NCBI RefSeq assembly: GCF_040640155.1
Contig: NZ_JBFABE010000005.1
Coordinates: forward strand, 62,001-126,000
Direction of reading: 5' to 3'
DNA length: 64,000 nt
From: Streptosporangium sp040640155
GTDB lineage: Bacteria; Actinomycetota; Actinomycetes; Streptosporangiales; Streptosporangiaceae
Position numbers and translations under genes: made by a program. The notes under the pieces are model-generated. The model worked only from the letters and a program-made list of their open reading frames with translations. It was not told where the DNA came from and searched no databases. Each line of letters begins with the position of its first letter. Positions within the stretch are counted from its first letter, which is position 1. Positions 54,717 through 63,966 of this stretch are shown one piece after another.

Positions 54717-55748
54717 GTGGACGAGAACCTTCTGCAGGTCAGGCGGGGTGACAGGTTCGCCTTCGGCCGCAACTGGACGTCCTTCGTCGGGCTCGTCGAC
54801 GAAGACCGCGTCCGGCGCGCGGTCGACTCGCTGCGGGCGACCCTGGGCGTCGAGGACCTCGCCGGGCACACCTTCCTCGACGTGGGCTGCGGCAGCGGCC
54901 TGTTCTCGCTCGCCGCGTACCGCCTCGGGGCGCGCGTGCACTCCTTCGACGCCGACGCCGAGGCGGTGGAGGCCGCCGTACGGCTACGGCACGCCTTCGC
55001 TCCCGAGGCCTCCGGGACGGCCGAGGGGGGAACGTCCGAGTCCTGCCTGACGGTCGAGCGGGAAGCGACCGAGGTTTCCCCGGCGGTCGAACGGGAGTCG
55101 GCCGACGCCTCACGGAAGGTCACGCGGGAATCGGCCGGTGCCTGCTGGACGATCGAGCAGGGGTCGATCCTGGACGGCGGCCGTCTCGCGCGGCTGGGGA
55201 CCTTCGACGTGGTGTACGCCTGGGGGGTGCTGCACCACACCGGGGACATGTGGCGGGCCTTCGACGCCACCGTCGGACTCGTCGCCCCGGGCGGGCTGCT
55301 GTTCGTCTCGCTCTACAACGACCAGGGCAGGCAGAGCCGGGTCTGGACCGCCGTGAAACGGCGCTACAACCGGTCGGGGCCGGTGACCCGCGGCGCCCTG
55401 ATCGCCGGGAGCGCGGTCTACGTCTACCGGGCATGGCCCCTGCTCGCGGTCGCGCGGCTGCTCCGCGGCGGGGCCGGCCCCGCGGACGTCCAGCCGCGGG
55501 GCATGTCGCGCCGGCACGACCTGCTCGACTGGGTGGGCGGCTACCCCTTCGAGGTCTCCCGGCCCGAGCGGGTCCTCGCCCGCGCCCGCGCGCACGATCT
55601 CGACCTCCTGGCCCTCAAGACGTGCGCGGGCGGGCTCGGCTGCAACGAGTACCTGCTCCGGCGACCGGGCGGATCGGACGGCCCGGACGGGCCCGGCGGG
55701 CCGGACGGAACTGATCGGCCGGTCGGCCGGCGGGCGGGAACCTCCTGA
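54717..55748 (+). CDS. Class I SAM-dependent methyltransferase with internal repeats
   Basis: A 343-residue enzyme. The SAM loop is FLDVGCGSGLFSLAA (residues 53-67), followed by SFDADAEAVEAAV, and later FDVVYAWGVLHHTGDMW. Residues 110-153 hold four degenerate 11-residue units ending in the native strand WTIEQGSILD, so an insertion of about 33 residues splits the Rossmann core. The C-terminal part LLDWVGGYPFEVSRPERVLA resembles methyltransferases of polysaccharide clusters. GTG at 54717 has AGGAGA upstream. It is convergent with the flippase gene. Confidence 0.85.
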   Translation: MDENLLQVRRGDRFAFGRNWTSFVGLVDEDRVRRAVDSLRATLGVEDLAGHTFLDVGCGSGLFSLAAYRLGARVHSFDADAEAVEAAVRLRHAFAPEASGTAEGGTSESCLTVEREATEVSPAVERESADASRKVTRESAGACWTIEQGSILDGGRLARLGTFDVVYAWGVLHHTGDMWRAFDATVGLVAPGGLLFVSLYNDQGRQSRVWTAVKRRYNRSGPVTRGALIAGSAVYVYRAWPLLAVARLLRGGAGPADVQPRGMSRRHDLLDWVGGYPFEVSRPERVLARARAHDLDLLALKTCAGGLGCNEYLLRRPGGSDGPDGPGGPDGTDRPVGRRAGTS

Positions 55749-55770
55749 GCCGACGGGCGCGCGGGACCCC

Positions 55771-57144
55771 TCAGGGACGGCCGGCGCGCAGGAGCCCGTG
55801 GAGCCGTCGGACGATCTCACCTACCTCGGCGGCGCCCGGGACCAGCCGGCGCAGGGGCACCCCGGCTGAGTGCGCGAACCAGCCCACCTGGGCGGCGGCC
55901 AGCATCGTGTAGGCGATCGTGGACGCCAGGGCGCACCCCGTGACACCCATCGGGGGGATCAGCAGGACGTTCAGGACGAGGTTCGCCAGCAGCGCGGCGC
56001 CGTACACCAGCGCGGCGAGGAACGGCAGGTCGAGACGGAGCAGGTAGGCCGCGGCCGGGGCCGCCGTCGCCGCGGCCGCCACGCCCGGTGCGAGCACCAG
56101 CATCGGGACGACGCACCCCGCGAAGGCCGGGCCGGTGGCGGCGACCACCAGGGCCGGGCCCGCCAGGCAGAACAGGACGGCCGACGAGACGGCCAGGACA
56201 CCGGTGATCCGGATCGTCCGCGCCGTGTACGCCGCCGCCTCCTCCAGGCTCGACTCCATCTGCCGGGGGAGCGCGAGCTGGACCACCGTGCCGGTCATGG
56301 CCCGCAGGAGCTCGGCGGGCGTCACGGCCATGGAGTAGACGCCCACGGCGGCGGGCGTGCCCAGGGCGTTCAGGATCAGGATGTCGAGCCGCAGCAACAG
56401 GAAGTGGCAGACGTAACCCGGGTGGTGGCGCAGCCCGCACGAGAGCGTGCGGGCGGCCAGCCTCCGCCCGCGCGGCCGGCGTACCGGCAGGGACGGCAGC
56501 AACAACACCAGGTTCACCACCGCGGAGAGGGTCCAGACGATCACCACCCCCTCGACGGTGAGCCGGCCGGGAAGCGCCAGGGCCGCCAGGGCGGAGCACT
56601 GGACGGCCGCCCCTGCCAGCGAGCCCCGGTCGACGACCCCGGTGCGGGCGCGCAGGACGTGCACGTTGCCGACGTAGACGATCGCCGTCATGACGGGCAC
56701 CGCGACCAGCCCCCACACCAGCGTGGGGCGGTCCGCGACGACCGTCACGGCGGTGCCGGGAGGCAGGACGGCCGCGAACGCGACGACCGCGGCCACCGTG
56801 CCCACGGCGAGTCCCAGCCACGGCGCGTTCGCCGAGATCGCCGGTCGGCGGCCCTCCCGCGTCCACAGGGCCGTCTGTGACCTCTCCACCGACAGGTTCC
56901 CGACGGCCGCCGCCGTGATCGCGACCGTGACGACCACCCAGTAGACGCCGCGGTCCTCCGGCCCCAGTGCGCGGGCCACGACGACGCTGGTCAGCGCCCC
57001 GGCCACGGCGAGGGTCACGCGGGTCAGGAGCAGGTGGACCAGGCGGGCGGCGGTCGCGTCGCGACGTCCCGTCGCGGACGCGGGGGGCGGTAGGGAGGAC
57101 GACGTGGAAGGCGACGGAGCGCTCACGCGGGCCGCGGGTGCCAC
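55771..57144 (-). CDS. Oligosaccharide flippase / Wzx-like membrane protein
   Basis: A 457-residue protein with about 12-14 predicted helices, with the MATE/Wzx-like pattern ALTSVVVARALGPEDRGVYW at the N-terminus and DILILNALGTPAAVGVYSMA in the middle. It would move lipid-linked glycan across the membrane. GTG at 57144 overlaps the end of asnB by 22 bp, so it is translated downstream of that gene. Confidence 0.85.
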   Translation of the reverse strand: MAPAARVSAPSPSTSSSLPPPASATGRRDATAARLVHLLLTRVTLAVAGALTSVVVARALGPEDRGVYWVVVTVAITAAAVGNLSVERSQTALWTREGRRPAISANAPWLGLAVGTVAAVVAFAAVLPPGTAVTVVADRPTLVWGLVAVPVMTAIVYVGNVHVLRARTGVVDRGSLAGAAVQCSALAALALPGRLTVEGVVIVWTLSAVVNLVLLLPSLPVRRPRGRRLAARTLSCGLRHHPGYVCHFLLLRLDILILNALGTPAAVGVYSMAVTPAELLRAMTGTVVQLALPRQMESSLEEAAAYTARTIRITGVLAVSSAVLFCLAGPALVVAATGPAFAGCVVPMLVLAPGVAAAATAAPAAAYLLRLDLPFLAALVYGAALLANLVLNVLLIPPMGVTGCALASTIAYTMLAAAQVGWFAHSAGVPLRRLVPGAAEVGEIVRRLHGLLRAGRP

Positions 57145-59126
57145 CGGTCGTCCTCGACCGGAGGAGCGGGGACGGGCGGGACGACGGCGACAGGAGCGGC
57201 CGGCCGCACGGGTGGACGGTGACCGGCGACCGGGCCGGCGGCCGGGCGGGCAGGCAGGTGGGCGGGCAGGTGGGTGCGGTGCCAGAGCTCGAACTGCAGC
57301 AGTGCCCAGATGCGGTCGGAGTGGTCCCGGCCCGCGGCGTGCTCGGCGAGCAGACGGGCGACGGCCCCCGGGTCGAAGATTCCCCGGTCGCGGGCGGTGG
57401 CGTCGGTCAGCAGGTCATGCGCGAGGGGACGCATCCCGGTCCTGAGCCAGGAGGCCAGCGGCACCCCGAAACCCATCTTCGGGCGCCGCAGCAGGTCCTC
57501 CGGCAGCCAGTCGGCGAGGGCGCGCTTGAGCAGGTACTTCGTCGTCCCGCCCCGGATCTTCAGCTCGCCGGGCAGTCCTGCGGCCCACTCCATCAGGACG
57601 TGGTCCAGGAACGGGGAGCGCGCCTCGACCGAGCAGGCCATCGTGCTGAGGTCCGTCTTCACCAGGAGGTCGCCGGGCAGGTAGGTGTTGACGTCGACGT
57701 CCATGAACCGGGTGAGGTCGCAGCCGGCCGAGGACTCGGCGAAGGCCCGCTCCACGAGGGCGCCGCTGCGCACACCCCCCACCCGGCCCCGCTGCCACGG
57801 GGTGTAGACCTCCCACTTCTGTTCCCCGGTGAAGTAGGACATCAGCCGCGTGTACCTGTCGGCCGCCGGCAGCCCGGCCAGTTCCATGCCCCAGCCCGCC
57901 CTGCGGAGCATCGACCCCTGGCGCGACAGGACCTGCAGGCTCCTGCCCGCCGCCCCCAGCAGCGGCGCCGCCGCCCGCGGCGCCCGGAGCCGGGCGGCCC
58001 GCCGCAGCATCAGGTAGCGGCGGTAGCCGCCGAAGGACTCGTCCCCGCCGTCCCCGGTGAGCGCCACCGTCACCTCCCGGCCGCTCATCCGGGCGACGAG
58101 CAGGCTGGGAATCGCCGAGGAGTCGGCGAACGGCTCGTCGAAGTGCCAGGACAGGGCGGGGAACACGTCCAGCGGGGCGTCGGAGAGCGTCAGCTCCGAG
58201 TGGTCGGTGCCGTAGAGGGCGGCCACCCGGCGGGCGTGCTCGCGCTCGTCGAAGGCGGCATGGTCGAAGCCGACGCAGAACGTGCGGACCGGCCGCGAGG
58301 ACTGGCGCGCCATCGCCGCGACGACGGCGGAGGAGTCGACCCCTCCCGACAGGAAGGCGCCGATCGGGCGCTCGCCGGTCATCCGCAGCCGGGTCGCCTC
58401 CATCAGCAGCTCGCGCAGCCGGTCCGCCTCCTCCCCGGCGTCGGCCACCGGACGGGGGGTGGCGTCCAGCCGCCAGTAGCGGTCGACGCGGACGCGGCCC
58501 TCCTGCCACACCAGGGTCGAGCCCGGCGGGAGCTTGCCGATGCCCTCGACGATCGACCAGGGGGCCGGGACGTACTGGAACGTCAGGTAGTGGTGCAGGG
58601 CGACCGGGTCGACCTCGCCGCGCCACTTCGGGTCGGCGATCAGCGCCTTCAGCTCGGAGGCGAAGCGGAGCGAGCCGGACCGGACCCCCCAGTAGAGCGG
58701 CTTCTCGCCGACCCGGTCGCGCGCCAGCAGCAGCCTGCGCCGGTGCCCGTCCCACAGGGCGAAGGCGAACATGCCGCGCAGCCGGTGCACCAGGGCGTCG
58801 CCGTGTTCCTCGTACAGGTGGACCAGGCACTCGGAGTCGCCGCCGGCGGCAAGGCGATGCCCCTTGGCCAGCAGCTCGGCCCGGAGCTCGGCGAAGTTGT
58901 AGATCTCGCCGTTGAACACCGCGACGACGCGGCCGTCCTCGCTGCGGACGGGCTGGTCGCCGCCGGCCACGTCGACGACGGCCAGGCGGCGCGCGCCGAG
59001 CACGGCCGAGTGCTCCACGTGCAGGCCGTCACCGTCGGGGCCGCGGTGCACCATGGTCTCGCACATCGCGCGGACCGTGGCCGGGTCCACCCCGTCCGCG
59101 CGGACGGCGCCGGCTATCGCGCACAT
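57123..59126 (-). CDS. asnB: Asparagine synthase (glutamine-hydrolysing)
   Basis: A 667-residue enzyme. Cys2 (MCAIAG) is the glutaminase nucleophile, with RGPDGDG and VFNGEIYNF in the N-terminal domain. The synthetase half has the PP-loop SGGVDSS and the ELTLSDAP and TGDGGDESFGGYRRYL motifs. Such AsnB-like proteins are common in exopolysaccharide clusters, where they probably amidate sugar acids. The ATG overlaps the glycosyltransferase end by 13 bp. The last 50 residues are a Pro/Ala-rich tail. Confidence 0.93.
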   Translation of the reverse strand: MCAIAGAVRADGVDPATVRAMCETMVHRGPDGDGLHVEHSAVLGARRLAVVDVAGGDQPVRSEDGRVVAVFNGEIYNFAELRAELLAKGHRLAAGGDSECLVHLYEEHGDALVHRLRGMFAFALWDGHRRRLLLARDRVGEKPLYWGVRSGSLRFASELKALIADPKWRGEVDPVALHHYLTFQYVPAPWSIVEGIGKLPPGSTLVWQEGRVRVDRYWRLDATPRPVADAGEEADRLRELLMEATRLRMTGERPIGAFLSGGVDSSAVVAAMARQSSRPVRTFCVGFDHAAFDEREHARRVAALYGTDHSELTLSDAPLDVFPALSWHFDEPFADSSAIPSLLVARMSGREVTVALTGDGGDESFGGYRRYLMLRRAARLRAPRAAAPLLGAAGRSLQVLSRQGSMLRRAGWGMELAGLPAADRYTRLMSYFTGEQKWEVYTPWQRGRVGGVRSGALVERAFAESSAGCDLTRFMDVDVNTYLPGDLLVKTDLSTMACSVEARSPFLDHVLMEWAAGLPGELKIRGGTTKYLLKRALADWLPEDLLRRPKMGFGVPLASWLRTGMRPLAHDLLTDATARDRGIFDPGAVARLLAEHAAGRDHSDRIWALLQFELWHRTHLPAHLPARPAAGPVAGHRPPVRPAAPVAVVPPVPAPPVEDDRWHPRPA

Positions 59127-60280
59127 CGCTGCTCCAGCAGGCGCCCGTACAGCTCCAGGTGGCGGTCGATCATGGAGTCCACCCGGAGGTTGTCCAGTGC
59201 CCAGGCGCGCGCGGCGCCGCCGAGGGAGGCTCCCAGGCGGGGGTCGCGCAGTACGCGCTCCAGGGCGTCGGCCAGTTCCCCCGCCCCCCGCGGGGGGACC
59301 AGCAGGCCGCGCCCGCGCAACAGCTCGCACGTCCCGCCCACCGCGGTGGCGACGATCGGCCTGCCCGCCGCCATCGCCTCCATGACGGCGTTGCTCATCC
59401 CCTCGTGCAGGGAGGGCAGCACCACCACCGAGGCCCGGTGCAGCAGGGCCTCGACGTCCCGGCGAAGGCCCAGCAGGCGCAGGTCCACCCCCAGGGCCGC
59501 CGCCTGCGGCACCAGGGCGTCGCGCTCGGGGCCCTCTCCCGCGAGCACCAGTGTGCACGGCCTGCCCCGGGCGGCCAGCAGCGCCGCGGCCTCGACGAGG
59601 AAGCGGTGTCCCTTGTACGTCATCAGGTTGGCGACGCAGCACACGACCGGCAGGTCGGTGGCGATCGGCGCGGGCGCGACGGGCAGGAAGGCCGACTCGG
59701 GCAGGCCGTTGTAGATCACACTGATCTTCTCCCGGGCGAGGCCCTCCACCCTCCTGGCGTCCTCCGCCACGGCCACGGCGTTGGCCACCACGTGCCGCGT
59801 CAGCCGGGCGGCGAGGCGTTCCAGGGGGCGGCTGCCGTACCGGAGCCGTTTGAAGACGCTCAGACTGCGCCGCCCCGCCACGATGACGGGGACCCGGGCG
59901 AGCCAGGCGAGCGGCGCGCCGATCACGTAGGCGTGGTAGAGGAAGGCGTGCAGCACATCCGGCCTGAGCCGCCGCACGGTCCTGACCAGGCGCGCCGCCG
60001 CGAGCAGGTTGCGGGGAAGGGCGGCGATCCCCGTCGACAGCGCCGTGAACCCGGCGTTGTGCACGAAGATGCCGGCGCGTTCGAGGGCGTCGCCGTAGGG
60101 TCCCCCGGAGTGCAACGTCACCACGTCGACCTCCACCCCGCTGCGGGCCAGGCCGATGGCCAGGAGATGGATCTGCTTCTCGGTGCCGCCGACCCGTAAC
60201 TGCCCGGTCAGCAGCACGACCCGGCGGACCCTCGCGGGCGGCGCCTTCCCGGACAGGATCAGCTCACGGCCACTCTTCAC
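59114..60280 (-). CDS. Glycosyltransferase family 4
   Basis: A 388-residue GT-B enzyme from GTG 60280 (an ATG at 60370 would add 30 residues). The N-terminus has VVLLTGQLRVGGTEKQIHLL. The C-terminal nucleotide-sugar half has VVCCVANLMTYKGHRFLVEA, LAGEGPERDALVPQAAALGV and LPSLHEGMSNAVMEAMAAGR, with the EGMSNAVMEA Glu pair of GT4. TAAGAT lies seven bases before the GTG. First gene of the asnB/flippase group; sugar specificity unknown. Confidence 0.9.
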   Translation of the reverse strand: MKSGRELILSGKAPPARVRRVVLLTGQLRVGGTEKQIHLLAIGLARSGVEVDVVTLHSGGPYGDALERAGIFVHNAGFTALSTGIAALPRNLLAAARLVRTVRRLRPDVLHAFLYHAYVIGAPLAWLARVPVIVAGRRSLSVFKRLRYGSRPLERLAARLTRHVVANAVAVAEDARRVEGLAREKISVIYNGLPESAFLPVAPAPIATDLPVVCCVANLMTYKGHRFLVEAAALLAARGRPCTLVLAGEGPERDALVPQAAALGVDLRLLGLRRDVEALLHRASVVVLPSLHEGMSNAVMEAMAAGRPIVATAVGGTCELLRGRGLLVPPRGAGELADALERVLRDPRLGASLGGAARAWALDNLRVDSMIDRHLELYGRLLEQRCAR

Positions 60281-60460
60281 GCCCGTGATCTTACTTTCGG
60301 TGACGGTCGCCGGCGCCCAGGAGATCGGCGTGAGCGGTGAGCGTGTCGTGGCCCGGCGGGTGGCGGCCACCGGGAGCGTGGGACGGCGGCCGCCCGGGAG
60401 CCCTCGAACCGGTGGGCGACGGCCACGGGAGCCGTGGACCGCCGATCCGCCGGGGGCGCG

Positions 60461-61321
60461 TCAGGTGCGCGGTCCCGGGGCGCGGCGGAAGGCGAAGGGC
60501 TGGCTCTCCCTGCCGGGGATCACGAACCAGCACTCGCCGGTGCCCTCGCTGTCGAGCAGCCGCATGAACGTCTCCACGACGTCCGAGACGTCGAGGACGG
60601 GGAAGCCGAGCTGTTCCAGCACGGCCTTGCCCTCGCCGAGGATCGCGGTGTCGGCGAAGGAGGGGCAGAGCGCCTGCACCCTGACCCCTCGCGACTGGAG
60701 GTCCTGGCCGAGCGTGCGGACCAGCCCGACGACCGCGTGCTTGTTGGCGGCGTAGATCGGGTCGGACGGGATGCCGACGATGCCGGCCATGCTGGCGGTG
60801 GCCACGATCGTGCCGCCGCCCGCCGCGAGCAGCGCGGGCAGGGCGGCGTGTACCCCGAACACGACGCCGTCGAGGTTGACGCCCATCGCCAGACGGTAGC
60901 GCCGGAGGTCGAAGTCCTCGCCCACCCCGCAGCCCGAGGAGATGCCCGCGTTGAGGAAGGCGAGGTCGAGCCTGCCGTACCGCTCGACCGCGGTCGCCAC
61001 GGCCGCCTCGTTGTCCTCCGGGCGCGACACGTCACAGTGGACGAACGTCGCGTCCAGCTCTCCGGCGAGCTTCTCGCCCGCGGCGTCGTCGATGTCGGCG
61101 AGGACGAGGCGGGCCCCGCCGGAGGCCAGGCGCCGGGCCACACCCGCGCCGATGCCGTTGCTCCCGCCGGTGACCAGGGCCACCCTCCCCTCCAGGTCGT
61201 CGCCGCGGACCGTGTTGGCCGCCTGTATCGCGGGCTGCGGGACCAGGCCGCTGAGCAGCCCGCCCCCCGTGCCGCCGCTCGCGCCGTCGCCGGTTCCCCT
61301 GGTCGTCTCCTGCGTGCTCAC
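60461..61321 (-). CDS. Short-chain dehydrogenase/reductase
   Basis: A 286-residue SDR. The cofactor motif is TGGSNGIGAGVARRL, with NAG in LAFLNAGISS, the active-site Ser in TASMAGIVG and the YxxxK pair in YAANKHAVVG. ADIDD after the second strand suggests NAD preference. About 40 residues precede the fold, including a Gly/Thr-rich stretch. GTG at 61321 overlaps the acyl-CoA dehydrogenase stop (GTGA), so both act in one lipid or alcohol-oxidation route. Confidence 0.93.
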   Translation of the reverse strand: MSTQETTRGTGDGASGGTGGGLLSGLVPQPAIQAANTVRGDDLEGRVALVTGGSNGIGAGVARRLASGGARLVLADIDDAAGEKLAGELDATFVHCDVSRPEDNEAAVATAVERYGRLDLAFLNAGISSGCGVGEDFDLRRYRLAMGVNLDGVVFGVHAALPALLAAGGGTIVATASMAGIVGIPSDPIYAANKHAVVGLVRTLGQDLQSRGVRVQALCPSFADTAILGEGKAVLEQLGFPVLDVSDVVETFMRLLDSEGTGECWFVIPGRESQPFAFRRAPGPRT

Positions 61322-62550
61322 AGCGGCAGTCCTCCGGTGGCGGCGTTGGTCGATCCGGTGCTCCGGTACGCCGCGATCGTACGCTCGGCGATGCGCATCT
61401 GGTGGATCTCGTCGGCACCGTCCGCGAACCGGGCCCATCGGGCGTGCTGGAGCATGTTCGCCAGCGGGGTGTCGGTCGAGTAGCCGAGCGCGCCGTGCAC
61501 CTGGATCGCGCGGTCGACGATCCGGTTGAGGCTGTTGGCCACGAAGTGCTTGGCCATCGAGACCTCGGTGCGGAAGTCCTCACCCTTGTCGATCTTCGAG
61601 GCGGCGTGCAGGACCATGAGCTTGCACTGGTAGAGCTCCATGGCCGAGTCGGCGATGAGCCACTGGATGCCCTGCTTCTCGGCCAGCAGCGACCCGTGGC
61701 TGTAGCGGTTGAGCGCGCGGTCGACCATCATGTCGAGCGCGGTCTCGGCCTGGGAGATCCAGCGCATGCAGTGCGCGAGCCGCGCCGGGCCGAGGCGGTA
61801 CTGGCCGAGCCGGTGGCCGTTGCCGCGCCCGCCGAGGATCTGGTCGTCGTGCACCCGCAGGTCGGTGATGACGATCTCGCTGTGCCCGGTGGAGCCGTGC
61901 ATCGTCTCGACCTCGCGGACGTCGTTCCAGCCCTCCTGCGGCAGGTCGACGAGGAAGGCGGTGTTGCCGCCGCGCGAGCCCTCGGGCACGTCGAGCTCGG
62001 TCTTGGCGATGAGGATGGCGAAGCTCGCGCGGCGGGCGTTGGAGATGAACCACTTGTGGCCGTTGATCACCCACTCGTCGCCGTCCTTGACGGCGTGGGT
62101 GCGGATGAGCGTGGGGTCCGATCCGGCGACCTCTGGCTCGGTCATCGCGAAGCACGACATCGCGGTTCCCTCGAGCAGCGGCCTGAGGTACCTCTCCTTC
62201 TGCTCGTCGGTGCCCCAGTGCAGCAGCGTGTGCATGTTGCCCTCGTCGGGCGCCGAGCAGTTGAGGACCCACGGTCCCAGCCGGGTCCTGGCCGCCTCCG
62301 ACTGCACCATGGCGAGCTCGACGTGGCCGAGTCCCATCCCGCCCCACTCGACGGGCATGTGCGGCAGCCACAGCCCCTCGGCCTTCGCCTTGGCGCGCAG
62401 GTCGAAGATGACACGGAGGTACTCGTCGCGACCGGTCCCCTTCTCCGTGTCGAGGCCCTCGACGGCCGGGATGACGGTCTCCTGGACGAAGGCCCGCACG
62501 CGGCGGCGGATCTCCTCGTGCTCGGGCGCGAGGGTGAAGTCGATGGCCAT
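61318..62550 (-). CDS. Acyl-CoA dehydrogenase
   Basis: A 410-residue flavoprotein of the ACAD family (long-chain / ACAD10-11-like subgroup). It has CFAMTEPEVAGSDPTLIRTH, the flavin-contacting WVINGHKWFISNARRA, and a C-terminal AIQVHGALGYSTDTPLANML followed by ARWARFADGADEIHQMRIAE. It oxidises an acyl-CoA at C2-C3. It is coupled to the SDR gene and divergent from a TetR regulator 197 bp away. ACCGGTT occurs twice in tandem just upstream (62563-62576). Confidence 0.94.
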   Translation of the reverse strand: MAIDFTLAPEHEEIRRRVRAFVQETVIPAVEGLDTEKGTGRDEYLRVIFDLRAKAKAEGLWLPHMPVEWGGMGLGHVELAMVQSEAARTRLGPWVLNCSAPDEGNMHTLLHWGTDEQKERYLRPLLEGTAMSCFAMTEPEVAGSDPTLIRTHAVKDGDEWVINGHKWFISNARRASFAILIAKTELDVPEGSRGGNTAFLVDLPQEGWNDVREVETMHGSTGHSEIVITDLRVHDDQILGGRGNGHRLGQYRLGPARLAHCMRWISQAETALDMMVDRALNRYSHGSLLAEKQGIQWLIADSAMELYQCKLMVLHAASKIDKGEDFRTEVSMAKHFVANSLNRIVDRAIQVHGALGYSTDTPLANMLQHARWARFADGADEIHQMRIAERTIAAYRSTGSTNAATGGLPL

Positions 62551-62746
62551 GCTCTCCCCTTGACCGGTTACCGGTTCCGTGGCGTGTCGGCGGGTCGCGT
62601 GAGATCACCGGGAGTCGCGGGCGTCACGCCGGTCGCCTCTATCCTGTGCGGTGTGCCGCCGCCCTTGAGGCGGCTGCTCGACGATTTGAGACACGTGCAT
62701 TATTACCATAGTCATCGGCACATCCACCGGCAAGGCAGGAGTTCCC

Positions 62747-63433
62747 ATGCCCCCCAACCCGGAGGCCACCGGCAGGCGCCTGGTGGCGGCGGCAGAGCTG
62801 CTCTTCGCCGAGCGGGGGATCGACGGCGTGTCGCTGCGCGAGATCAACGCCGCCGCCGGGCAGCGGAACTCGACCGCGCTGCAGTACCACTTCGGTGACC
62901 GAGCCGGGCTGCTGGGCGCGGTGCTGGCCAAGCACCATCCCGAGATCGAGGCCCGCCGCCACCAGCTCCTCGACGAGTACGAGTCCCGGGGCGCGCCGCA
63001 CGGCGCCGAGGCCCGCCGGACGCTCGCCGGCGCGCTGGTGCGGCCGATGGCCGCGAAACTGGCCGACCCGGACGGGGGGCGCGCGTACCTGAGGATCATG
63101 GAGCAGCTCGTGCACCGCGCGGGCCGGCCGGCCCTGCGCAGCGGGCAGGACGATCCCGGGCAGAGCATCAACCGGTGGCGCGAGCTGGTGGCCCCGCTGC
63201 TGCCCGAGGTGGCCGTCACCCGGCTGCACCAGCGCTTCATGGCCATCCGGGTGACGTACGTGGAGCTCGCCCGGCGCGCCGCCGGGCCCGAGGGCAAGGA
63301 CGACCGGCTCTTCACCAGCCACCTGGTCGACGTCGTCTCCGCGGTGCTGGCCACCGAGGTCTCCCCGGAGACCGCGCGGCTCCTCGGCGAACGCGACAGG
63401 CGTCCGGCCGGCGACGGCCGGACGCCCTCGTGA
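62747..63433 (+). CDS. TetR/AcrR family regulator
   Basis: A 228-residue regulator. The helix-turn-helix reads VSLREINAAAGQRNSTALQY followed by HFGDRAGLLGAVL, the form seen in regulators of acyl-CoA or sterol catabolism. AGGAGT precedes the ATG. Its position divergent from the acyl-CoA dehydrogenase/SDR pair suggests it controls them. Confidence 0.93.
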   Translation: MPPNPEATGRRLVAAAELLFAERGIDGVSLREINAAAGQRNSTALQYHFGDRAGLLGAVLAKHHPEIEARRHQLLDEYESRGAPHGAEARRTLAGALVRPMAAKLADPDGGRAYLRIMEQLVHRAGRPALRSGQDDPGQSINRWRELVAPLLPEVAVTRLHQRFMAIRVTYVELARRAAGPEGKDDRLFTSHLVDVVSAVLATEVSPETARLLGERDRRPAGDGRTPS

Positions 63434-63966
63434 GACTTCCCGGCGTCTCCTCGCGGACCTTCCCGAGGGGTCCCGATCACGCCGTGCGGGCGCCATATAG
63501 GTGAGAACCACCGACGCGAACGCCCGGCCCTCGCTGCCAGTGTCGTGTCATGAGCAGCGCACGCTTCATCGGGGCCGGCTGGAAGCCGTCAGGGATCCCG
63601 GTCGCTGTCGCCACCGAGCACCACTCGATCCAGGAGTCGCCGTGAACCGCTTCCCCGCCGTCGCCCTCACCTCTGTCCTGATCGGCGGTTCCGTTCCCGC
63701 CGGCACTTCACCGGGACCGACACGCCGCGCGTCAAGCGTGGCCTGATCACCGACCACCGGCTCGACGCCGACACCCTGCTGCTCGTCACCCGGCTCGAGG
63801 CCGAGGCCGCCTGGACCACGGCCGCCGATCCTGACGGCCGTCGGCGTCGGTGACGGTCCCGTCACGAGGCCTGCCCGGCCGGACGACCGTCCCACGGACA
63901 CGGCGGAGAACGAGTCCGCCCCGTCCCCCCACCTGCGCAACACCCTGACGAATCGAGGAGTCAACC
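63434..63966 (+). other. Gene-poor stretch with two tiny open frames
   Basis: About 530 bp without a convincing gene. ATG 63550 to TGA 63645 encodes 31 residues (FIGAGWKPSGIPVAVATEHH in the middle), overlapping as GTGA a 34-codon frame at 63642-63746. Downstream, a frame reading RVKRGLITDHRLDADTLLLV has no start. These pieces look like remains of a decayed gene or chance frames; no family is recognised. Confidence 0.35.

Noticed and set aside
62563..62576. ACCGGTT tandem repeat as the TetR operator of the acyl-CoA dehydrogenase gene
   Set aside because: It is a short direct repeat in GC-rich DNA, close to the start codon, and not duplicated near the TetR gene; too weak to annotate separately.
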